A stretch of DNA of 64,000 nt from Armillaria gallica (Eukaryota; Basidiomycota; Agaricomycetes; Agaricales; Physalacriaceae), in assembly GCA_037576215.1 (NCBI GenBank), contig JBANDB010000015.1, forward strand, positions 2,170,001 to 2,234,000, written 5' to 3'. Below, one piece after another: positions 30,551-42,789 of the stretch. Position numbers and translations under genes: made by a program. Positions within the stretch are counted from its first letter, which is position 1. Each line of letters begins with the position of its first letter. The notes under the pieces are model-generated. The model saw only the letters and a list, made by a program, of their open reading frames with translations, was not told the origin of the DNA and made no database searches.

Positions 30551-33500
30551 ATGTCTGGTATCAATTCGTGTCTTAAAATCGCAAAGTTTACTGCTGCTTT
30601 AGGCGAGATAGCTCCGTTTCCTTTTATCAAGGGTGCTGCCCAGTGTGTGGTAGTCGTTCTCGAAACCATCGAGGTATGTCGTTATTTTTTCTTTGGTCTC
30701 CACACTAACAAGACCTGCAGAGCGCCGCAAAAAATAGACGAGATTTGCAAGAATTGGCCGAGAGTATCGTCGCTACACTGGTCGTAGTAAGGGACACTGT
30801 CATCGACCATGGCCCTACTAGTGCCTCGTGTTTTAAAGATATCTGTCTCGACTTTCAAACGTGAGTTAACCACCATTAACTATCTATGCCTCCCACAAGC
30901 CTTCCCTTCTCAGATACCTCAACGATCTGGTTTCAAAGTTGAACAAGCAGCGTGGAATCCGGGGTTTTTTGAATGCGAAAAAGATCTCTGATGACATCAG
31001 TGCTTACAAACAACGAGTACAGATGGCGAAGGGCGACTTCTTAGTATGTGGCTTGCTATCATCGCAATTGGTCACTCTTGACCGGACAACAGATCCGTAC
31101 GGCGACCATGACACGACTGGCGCTCTCCAGTGTCCATGATGATTTTACTGTGAGATTCAGCGCTCTGACTGGTTCCATCGAGGCATCAGAGAGGAACATC
31201 ACATCAACCATAAAAGACAACATTCAAGAAATACGCACCTTGGGTGTTCAACGGGGCGAAAGCATGGAAGATCTTTCGACAAGATTATTACAGGCTTCTC
31301 GACAACGAAGTCTTTATAAGGGGTGGTGTGTATTTTTAATTTTATTGTCATTCCGACGTTGTTACTCAGCAATGAGCATTTGCAGGTTTGGGATGTCATT
31401 CCTGGCGACATTCACGTAATTAAGACAGTGACTCGTTCACTAAGATGCTATCGTACAGGTATGACATATAAGGACAGCTATTGCACCGTCGAAAACAGCA
31501 ATACACTGAAGATCATTCGCGAATATCAAGCTCACGGTAATAACGGAGAGGACGGAATGGACTTGAAAGTGGGTGAACATTACCCTGTGCCATCGAGAAA
31601 GTTCACATGATTTATCTCTAGCAACTTGATCAAGCCTTGGATTTTTTCCTCAAAGCAAAGTAAGCCTTTTCCATTTCCGTGTATTAGCAGACTGCAAACC
31701 CACCCTTGAACATAGACACCCAAACTTTGCGCAAATCTTTGGTGTATGCAGGTCATATAATCTCCCAGCGATCATATTTCATGGTAAGGGAGCTGTTCCG
31801 TCCATTCGTCTTCCTCTGCTAACTCGGGTCGTGGGGAGGCACAACACGAATCCCTCTTGACCATTATCTGCGCAATTTGCCTGCAGAGCGGTTCGTACAA
31901 TTCTATTCTGAATTGGTAAGGGGTATTTCCTGGTTGGTTTTTAGTAAAGCTTCTAACCTCCTGGTGTGTATCATCACGCAGTTTCAAGATCTACAGGTAG
32001 GTCCAGCTGGAATTCCCCTCGGCCACATCTCAATACCCATTTCTACAGTCGGTCTCGGAGGTTCTGACCGTGGCAAGTGATACAAAGCATATAAGTCATA
32101 ACGAATATATAGTATTTGCCACGGTCAGTTAAATCACAAATGATTGTCTTTTCCTTGTGTAATAATCATTTTGAAGGATAAGGAACAGGAACAAGCCTAT
32201 ATCAACGAGCATGGGAAACTCGTATTTGGAGACGCGCTATGCTATACTGATTACTTCAAGTTCCTGGGACCTTTAGAGTTGTCACTGGATGATGGCAAAT
32301 ATCGTGTCTATCGTAATTCCCATGTGCACCTATCGACCGACCCACAAGTTCATGCTCCAGTCGGCGGACGGACGCCGTCTTCAAGTTCGCGAAAGAAGGA
32401 TTTGCTACATCGCTACAGCGCTATTATCTCTTGTCACGCACGAAGTGATGGCGATGAGATATCGTGGACCCAAACATTCAACCGGCACCGATTCCGACCC
32501 CCACAGTACCAGCAAAACCCGCGCCAAAATACCTTATATGCTCCGGGCAGTGTTTTAAGCAACCCACTATATATCTACGCACCAGATGCGCCCCGAGTCC
32601 CGAGCACTTTGGTTGGAAGAGTCCGGCCCTGGTCGCATGAGTGGAAGTGGGACGCTTCCTTGACGAAAGGGCCATTGGATAAAGCCGTAAATTTATCGTT
32701 TGACAAGTTTGTCGTTCAATCGATCAATTGCTGGTGTACTGATTGTTCATTGCCAGTGGGTCGGTGTCCATCGGACTTTCATGGGACGATGTGTCCAGCT
32801 ATGCTGTCATTGATCTCCGTATGTGTTCAGGGAATGAGATTCTGCAATCGTGGATCGCACAGACTTCCAAGCTACACTCATGTCTTCGCTCCAGGGGCTA
32901 TGGTGATGATGTTGGAGCATATATCATTGAAGGTGGGGCAGCTGGTTCAGCTTGAAATAATCTGATAGCCGCTGACTGCATTGTACACACTTAGGTTTGA
33001 CCTTGACCATTCACATTTTCCCAAAGGATGGCGACAAGGACGGCCCTTGTCATATCTGCCATGCAAACGACCGGTACCATCAAGCTCTCTCGTTGTCGAT
33101 AAATGCCCCCGTTATTGATTATCAGACCAATACGATTGAATCCTGGCCCGTCGTATCTTGTTCCCGAGTTTGCGGCATGGATTCGTTGGAGGAGGAAGAC
33201 ATTTTTACTATCCAAGTCATCGCTTGCGAGCTGCAGACACAATGGCGTTGCCTCCTGCTGCTGCATCGCATGGTGCATCTAACCGTACCCGAGTTAAATG
33301 CCGAGCACGGATTCGATCCCGCACGCGACGGCACTGATGTATGCGAGTATTTTGGGTGGCCACTCCTTGAAATCTTGGACTCTTCCACGGGAGGTGAGTA
33401 GATCTTTGTGCACAGCGGGTATCTTGCTGAGAAACATGCAACAGAATGGACTTTAAGTGGTACTGTATCCCAGTCCTCAGAACCTGCTTCAGTCATAACG

Positions 33501-33722
33501 GACAATACGGATCAGATATGCGGTGAAGAGCACGATTCTGCACCACATGGTACGGACGTGGTCATGGGAAGCGTTGAAGAAGCGCAAGCTGGCGAAGCCC
33601 CGAACAAGACCGTAATCGTTCCCGTTTTGCAGCTTGATTTCAGTACACGGGCTCTCATTATCATATTCATTGTTATTGGTATTCAAGTTGTTCTTCTGCC
33701 GTACTTTCAGAACCATTTGTAG
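30551..33722 (+). pseudogene. Cluster gene copy 2 (helical bundle / kinase-like / membrane tail), disrupted
   Basis: Same exon layout as copy 1. It starts MSGINSCLKIAKFTAALGEI. The second exon (LAESIVATLVVVRDTVIDHG), YLNDLVSKLNKQRGIRGF and VWDVIPGDIHVIKTVTRS are all kept. After the intron near 32080-32128 the next exon opens with TAA (32130-32132, GAA in copy 1), and about 5 extra nt at 32145-32160 shift the frame. Downstream the sequence is still well kept (YINEHGKLVFGDALCYTDYF; CHICHANDRYHQALSLSINA). The last exon keeps the membrane helix (TRALIIIFIVIGIQVVLLPY). A product truncated to the bundle and kinase-like part could still be made. Confidence 0.7.
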
Positions 33723-33901
33723 ATACAGATCTCGCCAATAAGAATGTCTCTTCCATCATGATATATAATTTCCGGAACAACTATCGACGATAAGCATATC
33801 CAAGAGTGGTAACTTGGACAAAAATGAAACACTATTTGTCAGAGAAATTTTTCAATTGTGCTATCTGAACCGCGGAGACTTCGAAGAAGAGGTAGGTAGG
33901 T

Positions 33902-33928
33902 AGGTAGTATTACACGGCAGTGTCCACA
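33902..33928. repeat. Short dispersed repeat, copy 2
   Basis: AGGTAGTATTAC-ACGGCAGTGTCCACA, partner of 11421-11447. It is preceded by GGTAGGTAGGT. Confidence 0.5.
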
Positions 33929-33930
33929 CC

Positions 33931-35570
33931 GTGAACACTGAACGCTGGCCCCAGACGAGTACCATCGACGAAGAAGAGGCTGTGCCGTGGTCGGTACCGC
34001 GATCCGTGGTTGCCAGGGTCAACAACTCAGTCTGTACTGTATTCCGAGGGAGATTGAACAACGAAGGGAAACGAGAAGTTAGACTGCATCATCATCATAT
34101 CTCAAGGTTAGAAATTACAGGCTCCCCGGGCTCTGGTCCGAATATACCGAGTGCGCGTCTTGTCCTCTTCCGAGTCACTGTTCCTCTCGCGCTTATCTAC
34201 GAAACTCTGGTGTATATGCGCCACGGGGAGACCAGCGGAGCAGAATCAAAGGAAATGGTGCGATGCTCCCCGACATACTTAGAGGTTGCTTTTGCGTGCT
34301 CGTACGATCCTTGCCCTTGTCGATACGACGGTTGGATTCCAGCATGCGTCATCACAGACAGTCAACAACGACGGTAGTGCTGGGAAGCTCCCATTAAGAA
34401 GTTGAACATGGCAGCAGTCTCGACCATACGGCATGGAAATGCCAGCTGGGCGGCTCCTCCAACATGGGGATCCACTAATCAAGAGGACATCCGCCAATTG
34501 GTGAACTAACATAGGTGTAAACGTTAGCGTCGAAGTTGATGACGAGAAAAGACGACATACCAAATGCACTGACGCGTCGCCTCCAGATAAGTGCGCAGAG
34601 ACAGCAAAGAGTCGATTCTACGTATCTTTCATCAGTAAATGGAAAGAACGAAGTGAAAAGGGCCAACTTGAATGATAGAATCGATATGTACACCTGCAGA
34701 ACGAGACCATTCCAATACACAGCCAGGTCGTGCTCATCAGCACCCCAAATTTGAAGCTGGACGCCCAACGAGATGTGCATTATATACCACGATGGTCAAC
34801 AACTCGAGTCTTCCCCTCGGATGATCTTCAAGCTTCGTATATCCAGTCAGTTAACAACAAAACAAGACCCGTAAAATCCACCTACAAACATGGTCCATCC
34901 TCCTTCCTAGGATTCGTCCCGGATGGCGGTGGCAGGTATGTGCCGCATGAACTGAAGACGTCGAAGCTAGTCGTTGCGCTGTGACAAAGCGGGATCCTGA
35001 AGGTAAGATAAGCCTTGAAACTGCTAACGACTGGATAATTAAACACACCATTGCTTATCAGCTGCCCGCGTATTGCTTACAAGAGGTCAGGGCAGAAGCT
35101 TCTCGCCCTGTAATAATCAGTGTTAATACGAATAGCAGATCATTTGAACGGCGCACCAAGAAGGCCTTTGAATAACTCGCAAATCTCTTCCTTAGATGCT
35201 CTTGACTCATTCAAACACCGGCAAGCTCGTATGTATTAAGGATGGAAACAGCATGTACTCCTAAGCCCTCTTTTAGGTCTTCTGTGACCAGAGTTCGTCC
35301 AGGTCGGCAGGCAGCGAAGGATACGACGTCAAATTGTCTGCGAGTCATTGTCGGGGAAGAAATAGGCTGTCATGCTGTGAATATTATCAACGCAAATTTA
35401 CAAGCAAACCTATCGATTACGCACCACATTTTCTCTACCACCGCTCTGCTGATGCATAGTCCTCGCCTCCTAGTTTGACTCGCGACTGAAGTGCGCAAGG
35501 GAGAATACGCGAGACCAGCTGATTAGGCGAGCTTCGAAGTACATTCAGAATCGAGCGTGAATAGATAAAG
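33931..35570. other. Accessory interval with unassigned open frames
   Basis: A 148-codon + frame (33931-34377; begins MNTERWPQTSTIDEEEAVPW) and shorter frames at 34536-34984 and 34981-35175 (+) show no known domain. They could be exons of one unrecognised gene, because several end in GT-rich junctions, but this cannot be supported. Confidence 0.3.
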
Positions 35571-35619
35571 CGATGGTAGAAAACTGGAGCAGATTGATTG
35601 GCTATCTCCGCTCGGCGCT

Positions 35620-35652
35620 AGTTCGGCAATCGGTCCGGATACGGTCCGGATG
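35620..35652 (+). repeat. Dispersed repeat R1, core fragment
   Basis: TTCGGCAATCGGTCCGGATAC followed by a direct GGTCCGGAT duplication; same core as 8205, 18676 and 23409. Confidence 0.5.
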
Positions 35653-36102
35653 GTTGAAATTTGTTGAATCACCACTCTCTACGTAACTACCACACCGACG
35701 TACAATGAGATTATGAGCCAGTCCTTCCTAGCACTATCGGACCTAATTGGCGTATTCTCGCAGCCATAGTTCCGACCCGCACCTCCATGTTGGACTTAGT
35801 CACCCAATAGTCCCGTCACTCAATCGACACTGATACGAAGCGGGTATCGGATGCTCGCTTCTTCTATCCCGTGTCTCGTCGATACAGAGCCTGCAAAGTA
35901 TCCCTCTGGACGTCTCTTAAAGCGGGCCCTGTAGCCCTGCTCCATCGAAATCCTACAACGCCATAGTCGATGAAGAAACAAAGTCAGTCGCAAACTGGTT
36001 TTGTTGAATTCGCTTCGGGACAACGAGGCCGAACGCCATTTAGAACACTGTTGGGCTGGTACCAACTCAAATCAGGATGATGAACAAATTCTGCTCTTCA
36101 GA

Positions 36103-36133
<31 letters not shown>

Positions 36134-36134
36134 C
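36103..36134 (+). repeat. (CTGC)8 microsatellite
   Basis: Eight exact CTGC units. Confidence 0.9.
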
Positions 36135-36139
36135 CCTGC

Positions 36140-37140
36140 AGACCTCAGCAGTACAGCTAGCGAGCATTTCGATACCGTGGTCGGCCATTGTTCAAGGGAT
36201 CGCAAGTCTGTGCATCGATGTTTCTGGCTGCTCATGCTGCTCAGAGGATTGTCGAGATCATGGATGGCACTCACAAGCCTGGCAGCATTAAACCAATTTT
36301 TTTGACTTTTCGATGGAGTTCCTCCTTCTCTTCCGTCTCCTCTGCTTCACTCGGCTTCTTCTTCCTTGTCCTGCTCTCGTGTCCCGTTCTCGTTCCTGCG
36401 TTTGCGTTCCCATCTTGTTTCCATGTTCCCGTGTATTGACCCCACATTCGTGTATATTGCGCTTGCCGTCTCGTCTCGTTCGTTTTCATGGACCCGAGCA
36501 CTACGACCCTCACACACGGGTCCGTGCAACATGTCTCATACCCGTGCATGGTCATGCTGGTGTCCTTCTCTCTTCGTGGCCAACGGCGTACCCGTCATAT
36601 ATCTCAGTCCGCTTCGTCACCTAGTCCACGTAGAAAATCTTCCCGTCGGATACAATTTCGTTCGGCATCTTTGTATCGACGTACTGGGGACATTCCAGTC
36701 ATTTCGCCTGGGTTTTGAGCGCGACTAGTGCCGGGAAATGCAATTGCGATCCCAGGTCCATACAACACGGACTCCATCATCTAGCTATCTACTTCTTATG
36801 GTTTTCCCATGTGATCACAACGGCATTCGTGGCCACGGCTATTGAGACCGTGACCTTGTGCCGGTAACACCACTAACACCACCACTGTTTGCCCATCGAC
36901 AGCCATCTACTCCGATTTACGAAGGAGAAGCACGACTCTCGCGGGACAGAAACCCGAATTCCCTTCACTGGAACGCTCCCAGTACCTCGAACGACCTAAA
37001 ACCTTTGACAGACATGTCGCACTACCATTCCTCACCCAGGAACTGTTACTTGTTTCTCTTGTCTTGAAGACAGTGTCTGCATTGTCTGGGCCAGTATATA
37101 TGCCGTTGGATTAACAGAATATCTTATTTTTTCAAAAAAA
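36140..37140. other. Interval without a supported gene
   Basis: 36300-36700 is pyrimidine-rich on + and opens frames in all three + phases, which suggests composition and not coding. 36890-36950 (CATCGACAGCCATCTACTCCGATTTACGAAGGAG) is a diverged R1-like piece. Confidence 0.35.
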
Positions 37141-37149
37141 TTCAGCTTT

Positions 37150-37500
37150 CAACGGGCTTCTACGACAGATTTCTGTAAAGGTTCGTGCTCTAAATTTCTT
37201 TTGATAAGATCTATTTACAGCTGCGGCAGACCGGAGAGATCCAGTGGAGCAGAATCGCCTCCTTCAACACTTCGATGTTACGATCTGCTCTTCGATGCGG
37301 ATCTTACGGTGTTATTGCATAGCCAGAACCGATGATCAACGGGCACTCGTTCAGAATACCGGGCGTATACTCTTGGTGTCGAGCAAGGTAATACCTAGCG
37401 AGACGAGCGCCGGTCGCTCCCAAGTTGTCTGTGAAGCGTCACATGTAAGTTAAAAGAGTGCTCGAGCTGTATCCTTCGTTGATGTCAACAGCGTCCAGAC
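37150..37500 (+). repeat. Conserved leader of the cluster gene, copy 3
   Basis: TTCTACGACAGATTTCT, TTTTGATAAGATCTATTTACA and TTCGTTGATGTCAACAGCGT correspond to copies 1 and 2. Confidence 0.55.
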
Positions 37501-37990
37501 ACATGTAAACGTCGGCTGATCCCTTGTATTACCGATGCACGATCTGGATATGCCATCTTAACCAAGAATGAAGAATGAACTTACAAGATCGAATGATATC
37601 CGGGAATAGCATCGAACTTGCATCGAACTCGGACGCACGGCTAGGCTGAGCTAATTAATAGCGGAACCGAGGCATACAGCGGCATAAGAACGACCAGAAG
37701 GAGAATGCCTATCTATGAAAATCAAATGAATCAGGTCCGAGGATGGTATGGTGCCGCCAAGGATTTGCATACGATTGGAGGGCTGGCGATTCTGGCATGC
37801 TTGAAATGAAGCCATGCGATGTCGCGTGCTTGTCCAAGAAACCCGGTAGACGACATCGCCTTACTCGTAGCAGCGTTCGAATGATGGCTGCATATACCAT
37901 CTCTGCTATGTTTATATGCAACGACACATACGGTTCTGACGAACTCTTACAACAACTTCGATCATGCATCGTGTATTGGTAGCAGCACAA

Positions 37991-37997
37991 TATAAAA
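37991..37997 (+). promoter_or_regulatory. TATA box of cluster gene copy 3
   Basis: TATAAAA 58 bp before the ATG, same spacing as copies 1 and 4. Confidence 0.55.
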
Positions 37998-38048
37998 GCA
38001 TACATATGCGCTGCAGTGCTTGTCTGTTCGTTCTCTTGTTCCAACACC

Positions 38049-41000
38049 ATGTCTAGTATCAATTCGTGTCTCAAAATCGCAAAGTTGACTGCTGCGGCGG
38101 GCGAAATGGCCCCGTTTCCATTTATCAAGGGTGTTGCTCTGTGCGTGGTAGTCGTTCTCGAAGCCATCGAGGTATGTCGTTATATACCCCTATTATCCAC
38201 ACTAACGAGACTTCCAGAGCGCCGCAAAGAATAAAACGGCTCTGCAAGAATTGGCCGAGAGTATCGTCGCTACATTGGTGATCGTAAGGGACACCGTTAT
38301 CGACCATGGCCCAACTAGTGCATCCTGTTTTAAAGCTATCTGCCTCGACTTTCAGACGTGAGTTGACCTGCATTGACTATCTCTCTTCGTCCCTCAAGTT
38401 TTCCGTTCTAAGATACCTGAACAATCTACTTTCGAAGTTAAACAAAGAAGGCAAACCGCGCGGAATCCGCCGCCTTTTGGAAGTCAAGAAGATCTCGGAT
38501 GACATCAGTAATTACAGGCAACGAGTGCAGACAGTCAAGGAAGACTTCCTGGTAGGTGGCTTGCTGTCAACGTAATTGTTCACTGTTGAACGGGCAGCAG
38601 ATCCGTACGACGACCATGACGCAACTAACTCTCTCTGATGTCCATGGTGATGTTACCACGGGATTTAGCACACTGGCTGGTTCTGTCAAGGCATCAGAGA
38701 GGAATATCACATCAACCATCAAAGACAACACGGAGGAAATACGCACCATGGGTGCTCAATAGAGCGAAAACATGGAAAATCTTTCGACAAGATTATCACA
38801 GGCTTCTCGACAACGAGGTCTTTATAAGGGAGTGGTATGAAATTTACAGTCATTCCGCCCTCGTTACTCAACATTTGTAGGTTTGGGATATCATTCCTGG
38901 TGACATCCACATAATCAAGCGAGCGACTCGTTCATTAAGATGCTGTGATACCGGTATCACATATCAGGACAGCTACTGCACAGTCGAGAACAGCCGTAAA
39001 CGGAAAATCATTCGCGAGTATCAAGCTCACGGAAAGAACGCAATGGACTTGGAAGTAGGTGAATGTTGCCCTATGCCGTCGGCGAAGTTCACATCTTGGC
39101 ATCTAGCGACTTGATCAGGCCCTCGATTTCTTCATGAAACAAAGGTTTGGCTTTCCATCTCAGTGTAGCTGACTGAATTCCACCGTACTTGACAATGGGC
39201 ATCCAAACCTTCCCCAAATATTTGGTGTATGCAGATCACCTGATCTTCCTGCGATCGTATTTCATGGTAACTTGAATATGTTGCGGCTTCCATCTGTCTT
39301 CCGCTGCTAACTCCCGCTGGCAGGGACAAGGAGAATCCCGTTTGACAATTATCTGCGTAACCTGCCTGTAGAGCAGTTCGTACAATTCTTCTCTGAACTG
39401 GTAAAGGGTATTCTCGGTGTTTTTGAGTAAAGCGGTTGACTTCTTGGCGTATCGTTTGCAGATCCAAGATCTAGAGGTACATCCTGCAGGAGCTCCTTTT
39501 GGCCACAGCTCAATGCCCATTCCTACAGTCGATCTCGGAAGCTTTGGCAGGCTGTACAAGTCAACATTCATCAGCATTTTCCATGGTCACGAAGGAGTTT
39601 CTTTGCGTCATAATTGTTTTGATGGACAAGGAACTACAACCATTCTATTTCAACGAGTATGGGAAACTCACATTTGGAGACTTGCTATGCGAAACTCTTC
39701 ATCGCATGGAGGTGTTCAAGAGTTCATATGTACTGCCGGTCGATTATGGCAAACTTCACATCCCCCATAATCCCGATGTGCGCCCGTCGACTGAGCTACT
39801 TCACGGGCAAGTCAGCAGATGCATACCTTCTTCAAGTTTACGAAAGAGGGATTTATTAAATCCGTATAAAGCCATTATCTTTTGTCAACCGCGAAATATT
39901 AATATGCAGACATCGTGGACCCAAACCTTCAACCGTCATCGACTCCAACCCCCACAATACCAGCGAAATGGTCGGTTCGACTCTGTCTACAGCACCCCGT
40001 ACCAAAGGACCTTATATGCGCCGGGCAGTATATTAATTGATCCACCATCACTCCAAGATCTAAGCACTTTGGTGGGGAGAATCCGGCCCTGGTCGCATCA
40101 GTGGAAGTGGGACGTTTACTTGAGAAACAAGCCATTGCGGGGGGTTGTAAATTTATCGTTTGTCAAGTTTGTCATTCGGTCCACCTATTTTTGATAGCGC
40201 TAATCAGAGATTGTCAGTGGGTCGGTATCCATCGAACTTTCGTGGGACGATGTGTCCAGGAATGCGGCCATTGGAATTCAATCACGTTTGGGGGAAGAGA
40301 TGTTTCAATCGTGGATCGCGCAGACTTCCAAGCTACATTCACAGTGTCTTGATTCTAGGGGCTACGGTGTCAATCTTGGAGCATATATCATTACAGGTGG
40401 GCAGCTACTAGTCCAGCTTAACAACTGCTGATTATATTGTACACACTTAAGTGTGTGCTTTACCATTTCCATTTTGCCAAAGGACGGGAATAGGCATAGC
40501 CTTTGTTGTATCTGCAATGCAAAAGACCGGTACCATCACGCGCTCTCATTGTCGATAACTGCTCCCACTATCAACTCTCAGACCAATACGATTGAATCCT
40601 GGCCCGTTGTATCGTGCTCCCGAGTTTGCAGCATGGATTTGATGTTGGAGGAAGACATTTTTACTGCCGAAGTTAGCAGTGGCGAATGCCAGGCACGATG
40701 GGGGTCGCTGAATCACATGGTGCATTTAACTATCCCAGAGTTGAATGCCAAACACGGATTCGACTCTGCGTGTGAAGGTACTGATGTATGCGAGTATTTC
40801 GGGTGGCCACTCCTTGAGATCCTTGACAGTTCAACAGGAGGTGAGTAGATCTTTGCGCCTGATGGGTATCTTGCTGACGAAGATGCAACAGAGTGGACAT
40901 TAAACGGTGCCGTATCCCAGTCCTTAGGTCTTGTGTCGGGCAATACGCAGAGTCGGATATTGGGTGAAGAGCACGACTCTACATCTTGCGGCACGGATAT

Positions 41001-41178
41001 GACCATGGGAAGCATCGAGGAAGTGCAAGCTGGCGGGACCCCGACAAAGATGGAGATCGTGTCTGTTGTGCAGTACGATATCAGCATACGGGTCACGGTG
41101 TTCATTATCATATTCATCGCCATTGTCATCCATGTTGTTCAAATTCTGTCGTCCTCTCAGAACCATTTGCAGATATAG
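38049..41178 (+). pseudogene. Cluster gene copy 3, nonsense in exon 4
   Basis: Starts MSSINSCLKIAKLTAAAGEM. Exons 2 and 3 are kept (LAESIVATLVIVRDTVIDHG; YLNNLLSKLNKEGKPRGIRR). Exon 4 has TAG at 38760-38762 (MGAQ-stop-SENMEN) where the other copies have CAG or CGG, a likely C-to-T change. Later exons stay close to copy 1 (VWDIIPGDIHIIKRATRS; FLCVIIVLMDKEL; CCICNAKDRYHHALSLSITA), and the tail keeps a membrane helix (VFIIIFIAIVIHVVQIL). The truncated product would keep the helical bundle (about 190 residues) and lose the rest. Confidence 0.72.
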
Positions 41179-41316
41179 ATCACGACACGAAGAATATCTC
41201 TTCCATTATGTAAATTTGCGGAACTAAGATCAACCTCATAAACAAGTAGTAGTGAATTTCGAGAGTAGCTACTTGTACAAAAATGTAACGCTATTGGTCA
41301 GAGAAATTGTTAAATT

Positions 41317-41660
41317 ATGCTACATCCAAGTGTAAGCATGAGCTCACTCCAACTGGATGTCGATATCCCTCGTCCAGAGGCATCGGAAGCGATTGCTGGT
41401 CGTGTCATGGATGCCTTCCGTGCAATAAAAGCTGAAAGTGTGTCATGCACAATAATGTACACATTGACAATATTCTTCTGTGTGACTCGGAAAGATCTCC
41501 GGTCCTGGTTGACTTTGGATGGGCTTTGACGAAGGAGCCCAGGATGGGGGAAGATTCGATCACAGGCTGTCAGGATGTGCGCTTTGCATGCAAGGTTCTT
41601 TTGAGAAGAGAGCATGGGTCATGGAGGAGGGGGAAGGTGACGCCGTTCCCGATGCACTAA
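41317..41660 (+). pseudogene. Kinase-like paralogue fragment
   Basis: Reads MSSLQLDVDIPRPEASEAIA, FRAIKAE, then after a frame change NVHIDNILLCDSERSPVLVD-FGWAL. The VDIPRPEA block links it to the relic at 48.1-49.1 kb and not to the 27.98-kb type. Only the catalytic-loop and DFG region is present. Confidence 0.65.
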
Positions 41661-41675
41661 TACTGCGGAGCGTTG

Positions 41676-41856
41676 TTGAAAACTGGAAAACTGGATTGAT
41701 TGGCCATCTCCGTTGATACAGCTCAGGTAAATAGAAGTAAACTACTCCTACCGACCTCGATGGCTTGTTGTAAAAAGTAGTGACGGTGGTAACAGCATTA
41801 TCTACTAGTGCATGAGCCCGAAGTGATAGCGAATGTGCACATTCCCTCTAAATCCT
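41676..41856 (+). repeat. 181-bp direct repeat, left copy
   Basis: Begins TTGAAAACTG and ends CCCTCTAAATCCT. Nearly identical to 42454-42635. The 597 bp between the copies hold no recognised gene. Confidence 0.85.
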
Positions 41857-42422
41857 GTCAAACTACTCTGATCCTGATCATCGCAGACCAGCTGCGCCTC
41901 GCTGACATCAGCTGCAGATGATGTCGACCCGGGATAACGAGGGTCAAGAAATAAGGCTGTCACACTGTAATGGCGCTACAGAGTGATAAATGCCGATGGA
42001 GGTTGCAAGGATGTGTGGAACAAGAGGAAATGAACTGAAGGCAAATCCGCGGCTCCTTGAACGATATCACTCGAAGGATAAGACAACTCCCTCAATGAAA
42101 TCTTCCCTGGCAAGGCGAGGGACTCGTGCTATAGTTGAAATGGTGCAATGTTGTGGAAAGAGAGGACTGCCATGTAAGACATAGCTGAGACATAGCGACG
42201 AGAACATTGTTCAAAGTCAGTGACAAGTTTGAGCAGAAAGGGAGCGTTAGGGATGAAGAAATGGCAAGGTATGGAGTTTTCGTGGTGGTGGTTGCTCGTG
42301 GAACCTTTGCTCATGTCGAGAATGACTGATGAACCAATAAGGTGTAGGTACCGTCCAATGTACCATCCTACTGGCAACTAGAACAAGGCTTCAGTAGGTG
42401 TGCCACGAGTTGTTTTACGGTA

Positions 42423-42441
42423 GTGGTGGTGGTGGTGGTGG
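42423..42441 (+). repeat. GTG trinucleotide microsatellite
   Basis: Six GTG/GGT units just before the right copy of the 181-bp repeat. Confidence 0.85.
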
Positions 42442-42453
42442 AGTGAATAGCGC

Positions 42454-42635
42454 TTGAAAACTGTGAAAACTGGATTGATTGGCCATCTCCGCTGATACAG
42501 CTCAGGTAAATAGAAGTAAACTACTCCTACCGACCTCGATGGCTCATTGTAAAATGTAGTGACGGTGGTAGCAACATCATCTACTAGCGCATGAGCCCGA
42601 AGTGATAGCGAATGTGCACATTCCCTCTAAATCCT
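42454..42635 (+). repeat. 181-bp direct repeat, right copy
   Basis: Partner of 41676-41856. About ten substitutions and one inserted base near the left end. Confidence 0.85.
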
Positions 42636-42789
42636 TGAATGGCGCTTCGAGATCGATTCCGGGCCGGGCAAAGTTTCCTTAAACACGTGGCAGTGGCGCT
42701 CATGCACCGCGACGACCATGAATAGCCGCACATCCTGACGCCGCCCGCCATCGACGGGCACATCTGACTGTTTACATTTGGTTGATTTG

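Noticed and set aside
36313..36728. Overlapping + frames of 103 and 120 codons
   Set aside because: All three phases are open because of pyrimidine-rich composition; no coding signal in one phase.
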